Program-made: the position numbers and the translations under genes
Assembly: GCA_964017065.1 (NCBI GenBank)
Contig: OZ024786.1
Coordinates: forward strand, 13,445,469 to 13,509,468
Length of the DNA: 64,000 nt
Source of the DNA: Haliclona indistincta
Taxonomy: Eukaryota > Porifera > Demospongiae > Haplosclerida > Chalinidae
Direction of reading: 5' to 3'
Part shown: piece after piece, positions 1-11,700 of the stretch
How positions within the stretch are numbered: the first letter of the stretch is position 1
How the letters are laid out: the number at the start of each line of letters is the position of its first letter
Notes under the pieces: model-generated
What the model saw: only the letters and a program-made list of their open reading frames with translations
The model's database searches: none
Told to the model about the DNA's origin: nothing

Positions 1-1137
1 AGTACCACTTCTGAAAGAATTCTTAACATAAGAAAATAAATTATAATTATTGAAAAATGCAATGTCATCGTCAGCAAATCTTGATTACTCTATCTAAGAA
101 ACAACTCAGCAGAATTTAGTATACAATTCATTTGTTGCAATTACATGAGGCTACACAGCTCTGTACAGTTCCACTGGGCTTACCTACATGAACATCTTGC
201 AATACAGGCAACCCTTGTCACTCTTGCAGCCACATTTTACCAGTTCACTGCAGGCTGCAGAGGATAGTGGCAGTGTGTACCACACTGGCATCCAAGACAA
301 ATTCTCCTTATTCAATGTCCGACCGTACTCTTGTGGTGAGGGTGCTTCTTGTTGTGGCTGGTCGCTGGTAGTCCAAATTCCAGCCTGATAGGATACACTT
401 TACGGTTTCGAGTGCTGTTGCAGAGCATCTTGCATTGGAGGTACTGCAGTTTTAAAGAATCTTGCAAAATGTATTGTGCACGAAACGCCCTTTGCACATG
501 CGCAATAGCTAGAAATAATACTAAAAAGTTACTTAACTAGCTATTGCGCATGTGCAAGGACGTTGACATGCTTAGCAAATTTTGCAAGATTCACTAAAAT
601 TGCAGTATGTTTTCCATTGTTCGGTCCTTTTGACAAAACAGCTCTCTTCATGCTTCATTTATACATACTCCAAACTGCTTGTCCTATCATATAAATTGCA
701 ACAGTAAAGCGTTCGAGGCATCGAAAAACCCCACTGTTAATGTTGTACTTCGAAACTTGTACCCTATCAGACTGGAATTTGGACTACCAGCGACCAGCCA
801 CAAGAATCACCCTCACGAGAAGAGTACCGTTCGACATTGAATGAGGAGAATTTGTCTTGGATGCCAGTGTGGTACACACTGCCACTATATCCTCTGCAGC
901 CTGCAGTGAACTGGTAAAATGTGGCTGCAAGAGTGACAAGAGTTGCCGGTAGTGCAAGATATTCATGTAGGAAAGCCCAGTGGAACTGTACAGAGCTGTG
1001 TAGCCACATGTAATTGCAACAAATAAATTGTATACTAAATTCTGCTGAGTTGTTTCCTAGACTACAGTGCCGTGACAATTTTTAATAATTATGATTTCTT
1101 CTCCTATGTTAGGAATTCTTTCAGAAGTGGTACTTAC
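1..1137. repeat. Large foldback (inverted repeat) element, left end possibly cut by window
   Basis: The left arm (1 to about 402) is the reverse complement, with some divergence, of the right arm (about 748 to 1137). For example, the first 20 bases return inverted near 1112-1132, and the stretch around 210-290 matches 850-940 inverted. The centre holds a second small palindrome (about 485-560, TGCACATGCGCAATAGCTAG and its complement). Short open frames in the two arms encode the same peptide only because the arms are copies; I do not regard them as genes. Long arms with no transposase fit a non-autonomous foldback element. Confidence 0.8.
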
Positions 1138-1510
1138 CATGGAATTACTTGATATGTACTAGTGAATAAATTTGCAAAGTTTGGTGCCTTTATCTGCAAC
1201 ATCACCAGAATTTCTTATAATTTTTGCTGACGCTGCAAATTGTTCAATTAATTATTTTCCTATGTTAAGATTGGTTTCAGAGGTGGTACCTACCCTGAAA
1301 TTACTTGATATGTACTAGTGAATAAATGTACAAAGTTTGGTGCTTTTCTCTGCAACATCACCAGAATTTCTTGTAATTTTTTGCTGACACTGCAAATTTT
1401 TTAATTAATTATTTTCCTATGTTAAGATTGGTTTCAGAGGTGGTACCTACACTGAAATTACTTCATATGTACTAGTGAATAAATGTACAAAGTTTGGTGC
1501 TTTTATCCGC
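1094..1510. repeat. Tandem repeat, about 156-bp unit, ~2.7 copies
   Basis: The block beginning AATTACTTGATATGTACTAG occurs at 1143, 1299 and 1456 (periods 156 and 157). The preceding part of the unit (CCTATGTTA..TTTCAGA.GTGGTAC) occurs at about 1104, 1260 and 1417. The first unit overlaps the right end of the foldback element, so the terminal sequence of that element seems to have been amplified in tandem. No coding content seen. The following 1511-2284 holds nothing I recognise. Confidence 0.8.
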
Positions 1511-2286
1511 AACGTCCCCAAAACCTGAAAATTTGGACATAAGCCACCTGACTAGTAGTAAAATTCATTACCAGAAATAAAGGACATCACACGGAATTAC
1601 GTTTATGCACAGAACACGATTTACTTGTAATGTAACACGATGAATATAACGGGTTGCTAATGACAACCGCTCCGTTCCGTGAAGGTCACCTTAGATCATA
1701 GTTCACTGTGTGTCTTCTTGCACAGTTTCTACTGGTCCCAGTAGCGTCTGTGGTACTGAAAAGGACTCCTATTGGTGCGCCTTGAACGTCTGTTTCCTTC
1801 GCTCTGAACCACAAAGCCTTGTCGCCGTTCGCTAGCATGGTGCAGGTAGGCAACTTCACAGCTCTACAACGCTTGCAGTAGACGTCCACTGTTTCAACAC
1901 GGTTGTGTATAGCTATGCTAAGAAGCTCAAGCTTATGTATTACCTGCAACAATGTTCTTTTCAGAACAGAAAGTAAGCAGCGCGACGAAATCAGAACTCA
2001 TAGAGAATGGCGGTCGGAGTGACTTCTGGCTCCCTCCTGAGCCTTTGCTACACTAGAATTGCCAAGTACTAGCTTCTAGACAGTCTAGGGATAGTCTGAG
2101 ATACTAGCGCTACAGTTTAAACAGAATAAACCATGCTCAAACTGTCCTAAACGCAACTGCTGTACTTCATTTCTTCCCGTGCAAAACTTGTTTCTTACCT
2201 AACTTCACCTCAAAAGTGGAACCTACTTTTTTCTTTGGATTTCAATTTTGAACACACCATTCAAATCTTCAGACCCTGTTCTATTA

Positions 2287-3232
2287 AGGTAACCGCGCCT
2301 AATTCCGGACGGTTCCTAATTCCGGACACTCTACTTTTCATGCTGCATTTCTCAAGAACGCGTTGACGTAGTTTAGCCATTTTCACTACGCAGGTAGAGC
2401 TATCATAGGAGCATCATCTCACTGAGTTTTAAGTACTAAACTATTACCAGTGGTGCAGGAATACGGGTAGAACTAGCACTACTAAATAATTGATCGAAAC
2501 CGCACCCAACGTGATTTGGTTTTGTCCACCAAGCTTAGCTACTGTTGCTTCGGCGAGTGATCTTGCACGCCGACAGACTTCAATATCACTACATCTAACT
2601 TTTTATGATAGCAATGAGCGGCAGTAAAGTAGTTGAGTCAACTACTGCTGTAAATTTTAGTCAAAATTCAACCTACGTCGATTTCTATCTTATTTTGCAC
2701 TGCAGTTCTGTTGAATACTTCAACTGTGGTTGATGTTACGGTGCTGAGTATGCAGCAGCAAGGTTGTTCAACCACTCACTGATAATTTCTGTCATGCAAA
2801 CAGCAGTTACAGGCATTTTACACAAAAATTTCGTTCCCAGCCTGATTCGGTTGCTCAATAATCTAAAGTCAAGCCTGGACTAGTAGTCTTGGGAACTGCA
2901 GTGAGTTGATTGAGTCTTTCATCGCTTAACATCGAAAGTAATAGCTTTGGCAACTTGCACCATGCTTGCAGGGTTGCACAGACCAACCTGTAGAAGTCGA
3001 GGTAGAAGTGTCCGGAATTAGGGTCCGCCCCCTAAAATTGAAGAGTTCCAAAAAGCGGTAAACAAACCTGCCGCTCGTTTACAAATCGAACAATTACTGC
3101 TAGAATTGTACAGTGTCGTCAAGAAGAAGGCCTAAGGATTCTACTAAGGTATAACACTTGGAACTTTCGCCCGTAGAAATTACTGAAATTCCGATAATAG
3201 CACAACGTGTCCGGAATTAGGGGCGGTTACCT
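2287..3232. mobile_element. Non-autonomous DNA transposon with TIRs and TA target duplication
   Basis: Ends are inverted: AGGTAACCGCGCCTAATTCC at 2287 and its near-perfect complement ending at 3232 (GGGGCGGTTACCT). Both ends are flanked by TA (2285-2286 and 3233-3234), suggesting a TA target duplication as in Tc1/mariner-like elements. The motif CCTAATTCCGGAC is repeated just inside the left end and again near 3010. No long open frame, hence non-autonomous. Confidence 0.75.
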
Positions 3233-3639
3233 TAGACCTGGGGTCGACCAACTCAAAATCGAGTTTAGTTTTTTAGTTACAGTCGCTCAAAAATCGATAA
3301 AAATCATATTTTGACATCAGCTAATACATTAGCAATTGGGCGATAGTCGCGACTTTGAAGTGCGTTTTGGAACGGACTTTTTTCAACTCTACTGCAACAT
3401 TTTTAGCTCAATCGATAGCTAATAGGCTGAAGTTTGCTATCCTGGGTCGACCAAGTGAAAATCTAGTTTGTGGAAGTCAGGACGCCGAGTAGAAGTTCAT
3501 CTTCCAATGAACACAATACATTAACTAAAGTGAATATACGGACCTAAGTTTTGATAGTATACGGAAATTGTAACAGGATGTCGTTATTAGCTGGCAATGT
3601 CTAACCTATCAGCTTCCAGGCAGTCAACTGTGGACAGCT

Positions 3640-3892
3640 TTGCCTTTGGAGAAGTCCAGATCGCCAGCAACGGTAAACAAAGTAAGCAAACCGCGCCATA
3701 ACTCTAGAACAAAGCTTTGCATCGAACTTTCGCTAGTTCACAACCGAGATAATATCGAGTTCTACCTGCATTGCAAGTTTCAGAGCTTACCTTTCAGCGT
3801 GCGCCGCAAAAATGGTGTAACAGACAGACAGACAGAATGAATGACAGACAACGCGATTACAGTATGCCTCGTGGCTCCGCCCACCGAGGCAT
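3640..3892 (+). repeat. Retroposon-like 3' end with (ACAG)n and terminal hairpin
   Basis: A block CCATAACTCTAGAAC..AAGC (about 3698) is followed by a GACAGACAGACAGA run (3821-3840) and a strong hairpin (TATGCCTCGTGG..CCACCGAGGCATA, about 3863-3893). The same order recurs at 53985-54245 with a different hairpin. This arrangement suggests a dispersed non-LTR-derived or SINE-like family. The 5' limit is unclear; related low-complexity text extends back to about 3240. Confidence 0.55.
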
Positions 3893-4189
3893 AATGACAA
3901 ACAAACGAACTGCTGTACAGTGTTTCTCTTCTAAAGAGTCCATTTTTTAATTTTCAATAATTGGAAACATATTAACTCATAAAAACATTTTGCTTAACAC
4001 TACAGTACTAAAACTTAATATTTACATTAATTCACCTTTCTTGAGTATGTTTGTCAAGTATTTAGCTTATCTTTTATTTCAGTCTGAAAATATCAGCAGC
4101 GAAATGGACGCCATTGAATTCATTAGTTTTAACCAAATAAAAATTGTAATCCTGCTAGTTAAGAAAAAACATAAGACGTGCAGTTGAGT

Positions 4190-4580
4190 ATGTAGGTCAG
4201 CTATTATGTGGGTTAAAATGGAAGTCTAACTCTCACATATGCTATTGTTAGCTTGCAAAATCTCTCAGCTGTCAAAGTACGAAACAGTTAACCAACTAAC
4301 TCCATTAATTTTGTTAGTTAAGAAAAAGCGCTCCGCAGGCAAGTAGCCTTATGCCATAGCTAATCACAACTCTTCGCTCGTGGCTGTAACTTACACCGTC
4401 GGCGAATACGAGGTGCTGGTAGCAGCAGCACTCGCCCGCTCTGTTCGTCTTCGTCTTAGTTATGACGTGCCAATGACTGTTGCCAGATTGATGACCGTCA
4501 ATTTATCTGCATATCGATAGAATATGCGGGAATGTACGGTCATCAACTTGGTAAACGTCATTGATACGTCATTAACTAAG
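4190..4580. other. No gene or repeat recognised
   Basis: I see no supported coding frame and no repeat shared with the rest of the window between the retroposon-like tail and the assembly gap. Confidence 0.4.
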
Positions 4581-4780
4581 NNNNNNNNNNNNNNNNNNNN
4601 NNNNNNNNNNNNNNNNNNNNNNNNNNNNNNNNNNNNNNNNNNNNNNNNNNNNNNNNNNNNNNNNNNNNNNNNNNNNNNNNNNNNNNNNNNNNNNNNNNNN
4701 NNNNNNNNNNNNNNNNNNNNNNNNNNNNNNNNNNNNNNNNNNNNNNNNNNNNNNNNNNNNNNNNNNNNNNNNNNNNNNNN
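4581..4780. other. Assembly gap (200 N)
   Basis: Exactly 200 N, the same length as the second gap, so it is probably a placeholder rather than a measured gap. Open frames crossing it are artefacts. Confidence 0.99.
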
Positions 4781-5051
4781 CTGTTGCAAGAACTTCCGAG
4801 ACGGTACTAAGCACGCACAAACAGAGCGCTAACTGCTAACTGTCGCTAAGAGTCGAGAATGCACCATTATTTAACCCCGAGGTCAAAGGTCACGAAAGTT
4901 GCCGATTTCAGCTAGCGATTGCAGAGCAACGAGCAAAGATTTCAGAGATTTGAATATGCAGTTGTTTGTTACGTATATAGTGTTGTTTGTAACTGCAGTA
5001 AAGGCTAGATTCTCTGACTTTTATTTTTTCCATTGCAGACCCTACCTACAC

Positions 5052-5076
5052 AGGGAGGCACTACCGTGCCTCCCTA
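5052..5076. repeat. Terminal palindrome of the composite repeat family (solo)
   Basis: A 25-bp near-perfect palindrome of the type AGGGAGGCAC..GTGCCTCCCT, preceded by CCCTAC. The same palindrome bounds the composite repeats near 27600, 41000, 41130 and 55800. Here it lies immediately outside the left end of the inverted-repeat element that follows. Confidence 0.75.
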
Positions 5077-5582
5077 GGCTAAAGCCTAGTTCACAATGAG
5101 TCGCATTGACTGTGCCGCGACGCGACGCTAGAAATAGAACCAGGTACAAGGTTCTATCCACGCGTCGCGTCACGCGGCAGAAAAAAACATGCGTTTCGCC
5201 GCGCCGCTTCGCTTTGCGACGTATTGTTGAACGAATCGCATTATGTACCGAGAAGCCCCGACCGGAAGTCACGTGCGCGAGCCGCCTTCGGCGGCTTACT
5301 GTTGATTCCGCGTTTGTTCGAACAGCGTGGAATTTTCCGTGGTCGCGCGTAGAGAGCAACATTCTTATTTTATTTTATAGACAACACCACGAAATAGTTG
5401 CCCAGCTTCTAGAGAAAGCTTTAGTGATGTCAGAATTCGAATAACCAGCACTCTTAGCCAACAACGCGACCACGGAAAATTCCACGCTGTTCGAACAAAC
5501 GCGAAATCAACAGTATATTATCTACGCGCGCGCACGTATAGAAGCACTATAAAGGCTTGTTTGGTGGATTGAACAGCCAACA

Positions 5583-5652
5583 GGTTTCGGTGGCTCAGCG
5601 GTTTAGTGCGTGGTTTGTAGTGTATACGCTCCGGGTTCGATTACCAATCATG
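5583..5652 (+). other. tRNA-like sequence (box A and box B), SINE-type core
   Basis: TGGCTCAGCGGTTTAG matches the pol III box A consensus (TRGYNNARNNGG). About 45 bases later GGTTCGATTACC matches box B. The flanks do not pair into an acceptor stem, so this is a tRNA-derived sequence rather than a working tRNA gene. Confidence 0.65.
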
Positions 5653-5705
5653 GTGTCTTTTTTATTATTTTTTTTCTCTACAAAAACTAAGTTTTTTTGT
5701 CCATT

Positions 5706-5870
5706 TACAACGCTCTAGACGATCTTTAGCAAGGGCAGAAGGCCCGCTTTAGGACGACCTTCTCGACGATCCTTAGGCTTACCAAGGGCCGAAGGCCCGG
5801 GTTAGGACACCCTCCAGACGATCCTTAGGCTTACCAAGGGCCGAAGGCCCGGGTTAGGACACCCTCCCGA
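5706..5870. repeat. Tandem repeat, ~58-bp unit, ~3 copies
   Basis: Three units of the form GACGATCCTTAGGCTTACCA.. with an internal hairpin GGGCCGAAGGCCC and a GTTAGGACACCCTC end. The second and third copies are nearly identical and the first is diverged. Confidence 0.8.
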
Positions 5871-5892
5871 CTTTGCACAGTTAGGAGAAGGT

Positions 5893-5925
5893 TTTTAGGG
5901 TTTAGGGTTTAGGATTTTAGTTGTT
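5893..5925 (+). repeat. Short telomere-like run (TTTAGGG)2-3
   Basis: TTTTAGGGTTTAGGGTTTAG followed by degenerate copies. Only about three units, so chance or transposon origin is as likely as a relic of a telomere. Confidence 0.5.
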
Positions 5926-6139
5926 AGGCTAATGTTTCCTAGTGTGTGCTCAGACTAGAGTCCATATTTATCACGTGATTGCCATGGCAACCAATCGGGG
6001 CTTCTCGGTACATAATGCCGTTCATTGTGAACGAGTCTCGTTAAGCGGAGACTTCCTAATTAATAGGGTTCTCGCGTTGTGCGCGCGCGTACAGAATTAC
6101 TATAAAGGCTTGTTTGTAGCACCTACAGGTCAGTTGGTT

Positions 6140-6205
6140 CGGTGGCACAGCGGTTTAGTATGGTGGCTTGTGATGCAGACGGTCAGGGTTCGATTCCTAT
6201 TAATT
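6140..6205 (+). other. Second tRNA-like sequence (box A and box B)
   Basis: TGGCACAGCGGTTTAG (box A) is followed by GGTTCGATTCC, an exact box B match. It is similar to the 5583 copy in the A box and its upstream GGTTCGG. Flanking arms do not form a tRNA cloverleaf. It is part of the inverted-repeat element. Confidence 0.65.
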
Positions 6206-6301
6206 AGGAAGTCTCCGCTTAACGAGACTCGTTGTGAACGATTTGCCGCGTCGCGAGGGTCGCGTCGCTAAGCTCTGCGACTCATTGTGAACTAGGCTTA
6301 A

Positions 6302-6591
6302 TACATGTACATAGGCATAGCATGTTGTAGTGTATCTACATGTATGAACAGTGTTATGGGGATGTTGTCATAACATTACTACAGTAGCTCATGCATGACT
6401 GTCTCAGATTAAAAAAACAACATATCAAAAGTGACTATACTTTACTAAAGTGACTATACACTGTACATGTATTATAGAGTTTTCTGAATAACACAAGCTG
6501 CATGTAATAGCTATACCACATGATCTGTTGTACACATCACTATCTGTACATGTACATTTACAAAGTAACTATATAATTAAGCACAAAAGTG

Positions 6592-6659
<68 letters not shown>

Positions 6660-7575
6660 TGTGTGTGTGTGCGCGTGTGTATGTGTGTGATGCTAATAGG
6701 TATGGATGCTGGTGAATGAGGTACCAAAGATGCTTAGGGGCTCTGCTTTAGAGATCAGGCAGCACTGAGATACCAATTTACTCATACACTTCTGCTGGGA
6801 CATCACAGCTAGGTGGGTGTGCACAAGCCTTGATCTGTTAGAGTCTGCTCTCACCTTCCAGAGAAGAATCCTATCCTAAAACTGAGGCCCTTGGAGAGGA
6901 GCCATGTCAAGCTCTTACATTCAGGCAACTGTCTAACGTAGACCAGAACACAGATACGGTTCGCTAGCACTTCTAATACTCGTTGAACGTGGTTGAACTG
7001 ACAAAAGTTGCAAAACACAAGAGAACTTATTAATTTTGTGACTTTTGACCTCAGTTGAATGTCTGCTCATAATGGGACTCTGAACATTGACTGAAAATAA
7101 TATACTGTTTTTCCTGTTGACGTAAGTATAAAGGTTAAGTTGTTATGTCTAAATCAATAGGTTATGTCACAAGATGATGAAACAGCTTCAGTCTCAGTTC
7201 TCTTTAATTTGCTGTCAATGTCTGTTCCTGTCTTGCTAGGACTATCATTGTCATCTTCTCCTCTTTCCTGTTCTCATTCCATATGATAATTGTACTTGGT
7301 TTAGTTGCTGTGCACCCTCTTCACCAGTAGGCTCTCATGTATGTGCAAGCAACATACCTCACAACATAATTATACTTTCTGCTCCATTCTGCATCGAGTG
7401 TATGCATGACCTCTATAGCTCATCACATTATACTGTTAATGGCAAAGTTGCTTGAATCTATGAACACTTGTGTCCATGGGATTATGTTTCTAATATCTAT
7501 ACATGTACATGCACAGCATGTTGTAGTGTATCTATGAACAGTGTTATGAATTCCTCATAATGTGGGATGTTGTCA
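6302..7575. repeat. Pair of diverged direct repeats and surrounding intergenic DNA
   Basis: The text ACATGTACAT..GCATGTTGTAGTGTATC..ATGAACAGTGTTATG occurs at 6302-6385 and 7498-7555. Each is followed by GGATGTTGTCATAACAT. The second forms a palindrome (TGTGGGATGTT..AACATCCCACA, 7561-7588). The DNA between them, apart from the microsatellite at 6589, shows no gene. Confidence 0.55.
6589..6690. repeat. Microsatellite (GT)n(GCGT)n(GT)n
   Basis: An interrupted GT run flanks about 14 GCGT units. The long open frame across it is a repeat artefact. Confidence 0.98.
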
Positions 7576-7925
7576 TAACATCCCACATCCCACCTGTCAC
7601 ATAGCACTAGAAATCTAATTTTAACTACACTTACATGTGTCTAAAGCATTATGATAGCTACATGTACTACTCTCTGACTTTGATGCTTGCCGAGAATTAT
7701 AATTGAATTCATAGCGACAACACTAGCAGGTTAATTACATTAAGTAATGATATTCATTGATAGTAGAGTCAGTGTAGTGTATATTAAAAAAAATAATTGA
7801 TCATTAATATTTGGTGCATGAAATAGCTTAGTCAGCATTCATGCAGCAACATGCATGATTTTAAATCTTTTATTGATTCAGAAATAGAATGTAGAAACAA
7901 TGAATGTAAAAATAGCCGTTTTATA

Positions 7926-8138
7926 CTAAAGGAGATATTTTGACAAAGCACTGATTATTTCTAGTTTATAATTAGTAGCGTTTGTCCCTCTCTGCAACCA
8001 TGCTACCAACATCTCTCGCTTGCATTCCTCAACTCGTTCCCTTCGCTCAATCTCTATGGTCTCCAGTGAAGCATGACTCAATCCCAAGTGCAGCCCAAGA
8101 TCAAACCACTTCATAATTATTGGTTTCAGAGCTATCAT
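7926..8138 (-). CDS. Death domain exon downstream of gene 1's stop
   Basis: Acceptor TTGATGATAG at 8139 opens a frame to a TAG at 7926. The peptide has the death-domain pattern WFDLGLHLGL..L..IE..R....CK..ML..WLQ, followed by a hydrophobic helix, and stops before a full sixth helix. It resembles the first death domain of gene 3 more than the tryptophan-containing C-terminal ones. It lies about 620 bp past the stop codon of gene 1, so it is either an alternative last exon, an exon of a separate gene, or a relic. No initiating exon was identified. Confidence 0.5.
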   Translation of the reverse strand: MIALKPIIMKWFDLGLHLGLSHASLETIEIERRERVEECKREMLVAWLQRGTNATNYKLEIISALSKYLL

Positions 8139-8564
8139 CAACAAAGACAAGTGACAAAATTTATAGTCAACTAATTCCAAAGCTCAATTTCATATTCATT
8201 GATTTCGTAGCTACACTCACATAGTTGTCCATTAGGAAGTGAAGACCATTAGTTGTCCATGCTTTTTACACCTCATTGGTCTATAACTACTACAACACGA
8301 TGACACTTGGTAGCTAACAATGGTGTAGTATGTGCAACACTATTAACGCCCACACACAATCATTTAGATTTGGCAATTAAAAATTGGTGATCCTGACCTA
8401 ATTCGCCAAAATTGTAGTCCACCAAAATTTTTAGCTATATGATAGTCGACTCATCATAACATTCATCTGAATTATTTTAAAATAAATTGATTTTTTCAAT
8501 GATTATAGTGATAAAATGCAATGATTAATTAATTTTGCTTAACATGTCCTAATGATACATGTAG

Positions 8565-8720
8565 TCCAGGAGAGAATTCCAAATGCCGGCCTACAGAAAT
8601 AATTAGATGGACAATTTTTCATGCATTGTATAATACATCTCGTGTGATACTTACAGGGTATTCTGGTGATGTGCATGTAAGTGTTCTGAGCATGAAAGCA
8701 TGAACCTTGCAGATTCCTGA
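8565..8720 (-). other. Conserved block downstream of the gene 1 death domain (possible extra exons)
   Basis: On the minus strand the text CACCAGAATACCCT is followed by a donor-like GTAAGTATC, and about 60 bases later an acceptor-like TTTCTGTAG precedes GGCATTTGGAATTCTCTC. The same two blocks with the same splice signals occur downstream of gene 3 (26295-26470). Conservation of position and splice signals suggests exons used by alternative transcripts, but no reading frame is proven. Confidence 0.4.
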
Positions 8721-8758
8721 ACGATCTTCCAGCACTAGTGTTATATTATCTTGCTAAG

Positions 8759-11700
8759 TTAGCTGCTTGTTGCACAGTACCTATCTTCAATGATCTTAGC
8801 AGCACGATTTTCATCCATATACCTCAATGCTGATACAACATCTTCCCAAGCTGCATCGGGTTTGTATTTTAGCCATCGAGTTAACATATCACTCATCATG
8901 TCTGTAACTTCATGATTATTAGTGTTCCGCTGCACACTTTTGAGTATTCGATCTTCCATTCCAAGATTAATTCCAAAGTTATACCAATCAGTTACATCCT
9001 TTAGTTCATTGATAAGTCTCTTCAGATCATCATTGGGGTTCTAAAAAATAATTATTGTGTGTAAATAATTTTATAAACTACTTTGTGCTTGCATCACATG
9101 CTCACCAATAGATGACTGCTAGGCTTAGGTCTTCTTTCATCTATATTTGGGACTTCATTCACTCTACTCTTTTCTTGAAAATAATGATGAATAGTGAAAG
9201 AGCAATCCTCTTCAGTAGTTCCCAAAATTGGTAATATGTGGCTTTTTAGTGGTTTTGCTTTACCTTCTTCACCTTTCCATTGTAAAAGAATAATGCAACT
9301 TATAGAATCATCACATTTTTGAAGGTTGTAGTTGTCAACATCACACTTACATATCTGGAGAAAATATTATTGTTGTGTATACATTGTATTTATTAATACT
9401 TTAAGAGGAGTTGATTCCGGAGAAATCATCCAGTTATCAGCACACAAAGGTTGCTTCAACTCAAGAGTGATGTGTTCACCACTGAACTTAATCGGTTGCA
9501 TACGACCACGCATTTCCCATTGTTCCATTATTTTTTGATACTGCAAGAATAAAACAAAGTACACATTATGCTTTGCAATACAGAGATATTGCCAAGCAAT
9601 ATTATTGCTATAATATTATGCAATTTTCAGAGCATATGCAATTTATACCTCACTAATTGTAACGTCGAGGTCAGTCAAGACAACAAAGTGGAGTTTTGCA
9701 TCAACTGACGAGTCGGATAAATTTTGATAGAACTTCAGTGCTCGATATTTCTTCTCATCAAGTCCAAGGAAATACTTTACAATTGCGAAAAATGAGAAGC
9801 TCTTGCGTTGAATGGTAGCATACTGTGTTTTGACATCAAAAATACCTTCTTTTGAAATAAATTTGTCCTGGTCACTCTCTGCAACAACAAATCTTAGATT
9901 TTTAGTTTCTTTTTCATTTGAAATAACTGCACAATGTTGAATATAGATTGCTACTTCCTTTAGTAACACTTCACTGCATGATATCCAGTAGATTGCACTG
10001 ACCAACTCGCTATCTTCAGGAAGACTGAACTGTCCTCTCAGGATTACTTTAACAGCCACTCTGGCAGTCATCCCAGGAGAAAGGGCACCAACAGGAACAA
10101 TTATTTTAAAGCCATAGCCATGCCACTCTAGGTTTTGTGGTAGTTTGTCACTCATCACTTCAAACACAGTCTCTCCACATACTTCAGCACCTTGAAATTA
10201 ATAATAGTAATAGTAATAACAAGAAAAAAAAAGACAAAATCAAAAGGATGTAGGGATGAATGAAATCTGCTACTGGTCCACAATGTAAACCAACAAGGAA
10301 CTAAGCATGGATTAGTAACACAATTGACTTGCTAACAGACCATAGATCCCTACATCAGTGGCTATACATAAGATTAATATTTTGTTACAGTCTAGTTGAA
10401 TTCAATTTAATGCACTTCAGTGTCAGTCAATAGCAACTAGCTGAATTAGCTATAGTCTGCATGCCACAGCAGCCACTGCTGTAGGGATCTATGGTCTCAT
10501 CCCTACATCCTTTTGAAATCTTTTTATTTCTTTTAGCCATTTAGACTAGTGCAATGAAAATTGAAACGATACCGAACAGACACGTTTTTGTTAGCTACAC
10601 GTCTACAACGTCCATCAAGTTACACTATTAAACTCTTCAGCGCTTTTGAAACTTTGTAGCTCAAGCTGACGAGCTGCCAGATCCTTTGTGGAAGTGTATT
10701 ACTGTATAGCCGGTTATTTTCGCCGGTCAAATATTTCGTCTGTAAAAAACATTTAGATTGGATCTAATTTTCGATACTCATTCGCCATTCGATAATAAAA
10801 TCCTGGCTAAAATTTTTTGCCCTTCATCTCGAACTCAATGGCATCGAAAAGTCGTTAAACCATGCCAGCCACGTTTTATAATTGTTAAATGGAATCACAG
10901 AGTCGAAGATAAGTTGCTGTACTGCGGTGTCCGCCTTTTTGCTCATTGTGTGAGTAGTCTCCAGCTCGCGTGCGGTAGTGAGCATGGCAGACATTTCTCT
11001 AACAGAGGCGCTTGGCATTCAGTTTTACTGCTATCGCAGTACCAAGCTACCCGCTGCTACAGTCAGATTCCGATAAGAAGCGTTGAAAGACAAGTGGGCT
11101 CTAGCCTCGATCTGTTCGCACGTGTTTGCACGATAAATTTTTGGGTGTTCAAATTTTTGGTATGGTTCAAATTTTCGTGGATTTAATTTTCACCTGCAGT
11201 CGGGGATCGAAAATAAAAACCTGTCGAAAATAACCGGCTATATGGTATCAGCACAGATCATGTTCGTCAACGTCGTTACTGTAGCCAATGACAGCGTTTT
11301 TGTTGCAGTGTTTTTCCACAGTAGCTTCCCTGATGTCTTTATTAACAAAAAATTTTTGTTAATAAAGACATGCAGAGACTTGCAGAGTGTTCTGATACTG
11401 CATGACTGCTACATGTGTGAAACAAAATTTTGCGATGTTTTTGAAAAAAAAAATTCTGTGTCTACAGCAGTGCGTGTCAACATTCTACACAGATCGATAT
11501 AAATTATGTTCATGCCAGCAGTCCGCAAGGCCAGTTGAATCATACGCTTCAGGAACATTGTAACACTAAAACCTAGTACCAAATTTCCTAAACTACTGTA
11601 GCCAAAACTCTCTTCTACTTTTATAGATGTGCTAACAAAAAGGCAGCTCAGGATTTATTCATCTTGCGTAGACTAGGCTCTCTTGTGCTAAATGCTTAGA

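Larger units (their letters stand above)
5082..6300. mobile_element. Inverted-repeat element with nested palindromes and tRNA-like cores
   Basis: Ends are inverted: AAGCCTAGTTCACAATGAGT at 5082 and its complement ending at 6300. GC-rich CGCGACGCGAC segments lie just inside both ends. Within it are two further inverted pairs (5308-5349 with 5462-5505; 6024-6062 with 6203-6240), two tRNA-like segments, a ~58-bp tandem repeat and a telomere-like run. No transposase. It looks like a compound of several foldback elements. Confidence 0.7.

Noticed and set aside
767..1078. 103-codon minus-strand frame as a gene
   Set aside because: It is the arm of the large foldback; the other arm contains the same text with stops and frame breaks.
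4460..4832. Open frames of 80-110 codons on both strands
   Set aside because: They run through the 200-N gap and have no real coding sequence.
5893..5925. Interstitial telomere
   Set aside because: Only about three units of TTTAGGG inside a transposon-like region; metazoan telomeres are usually TTAGGG.
5583..6205. Functional tRNA genes
   Set aside because: Box A and box B match, but there is no acceptor or anticodon stem pairing and they lie in a repeat.
10758..11186. 142-codon plus-strand frame
   Set aside because: It lies wholly inside a TIR element in an intron of gene 1 and shows no domain pattern.
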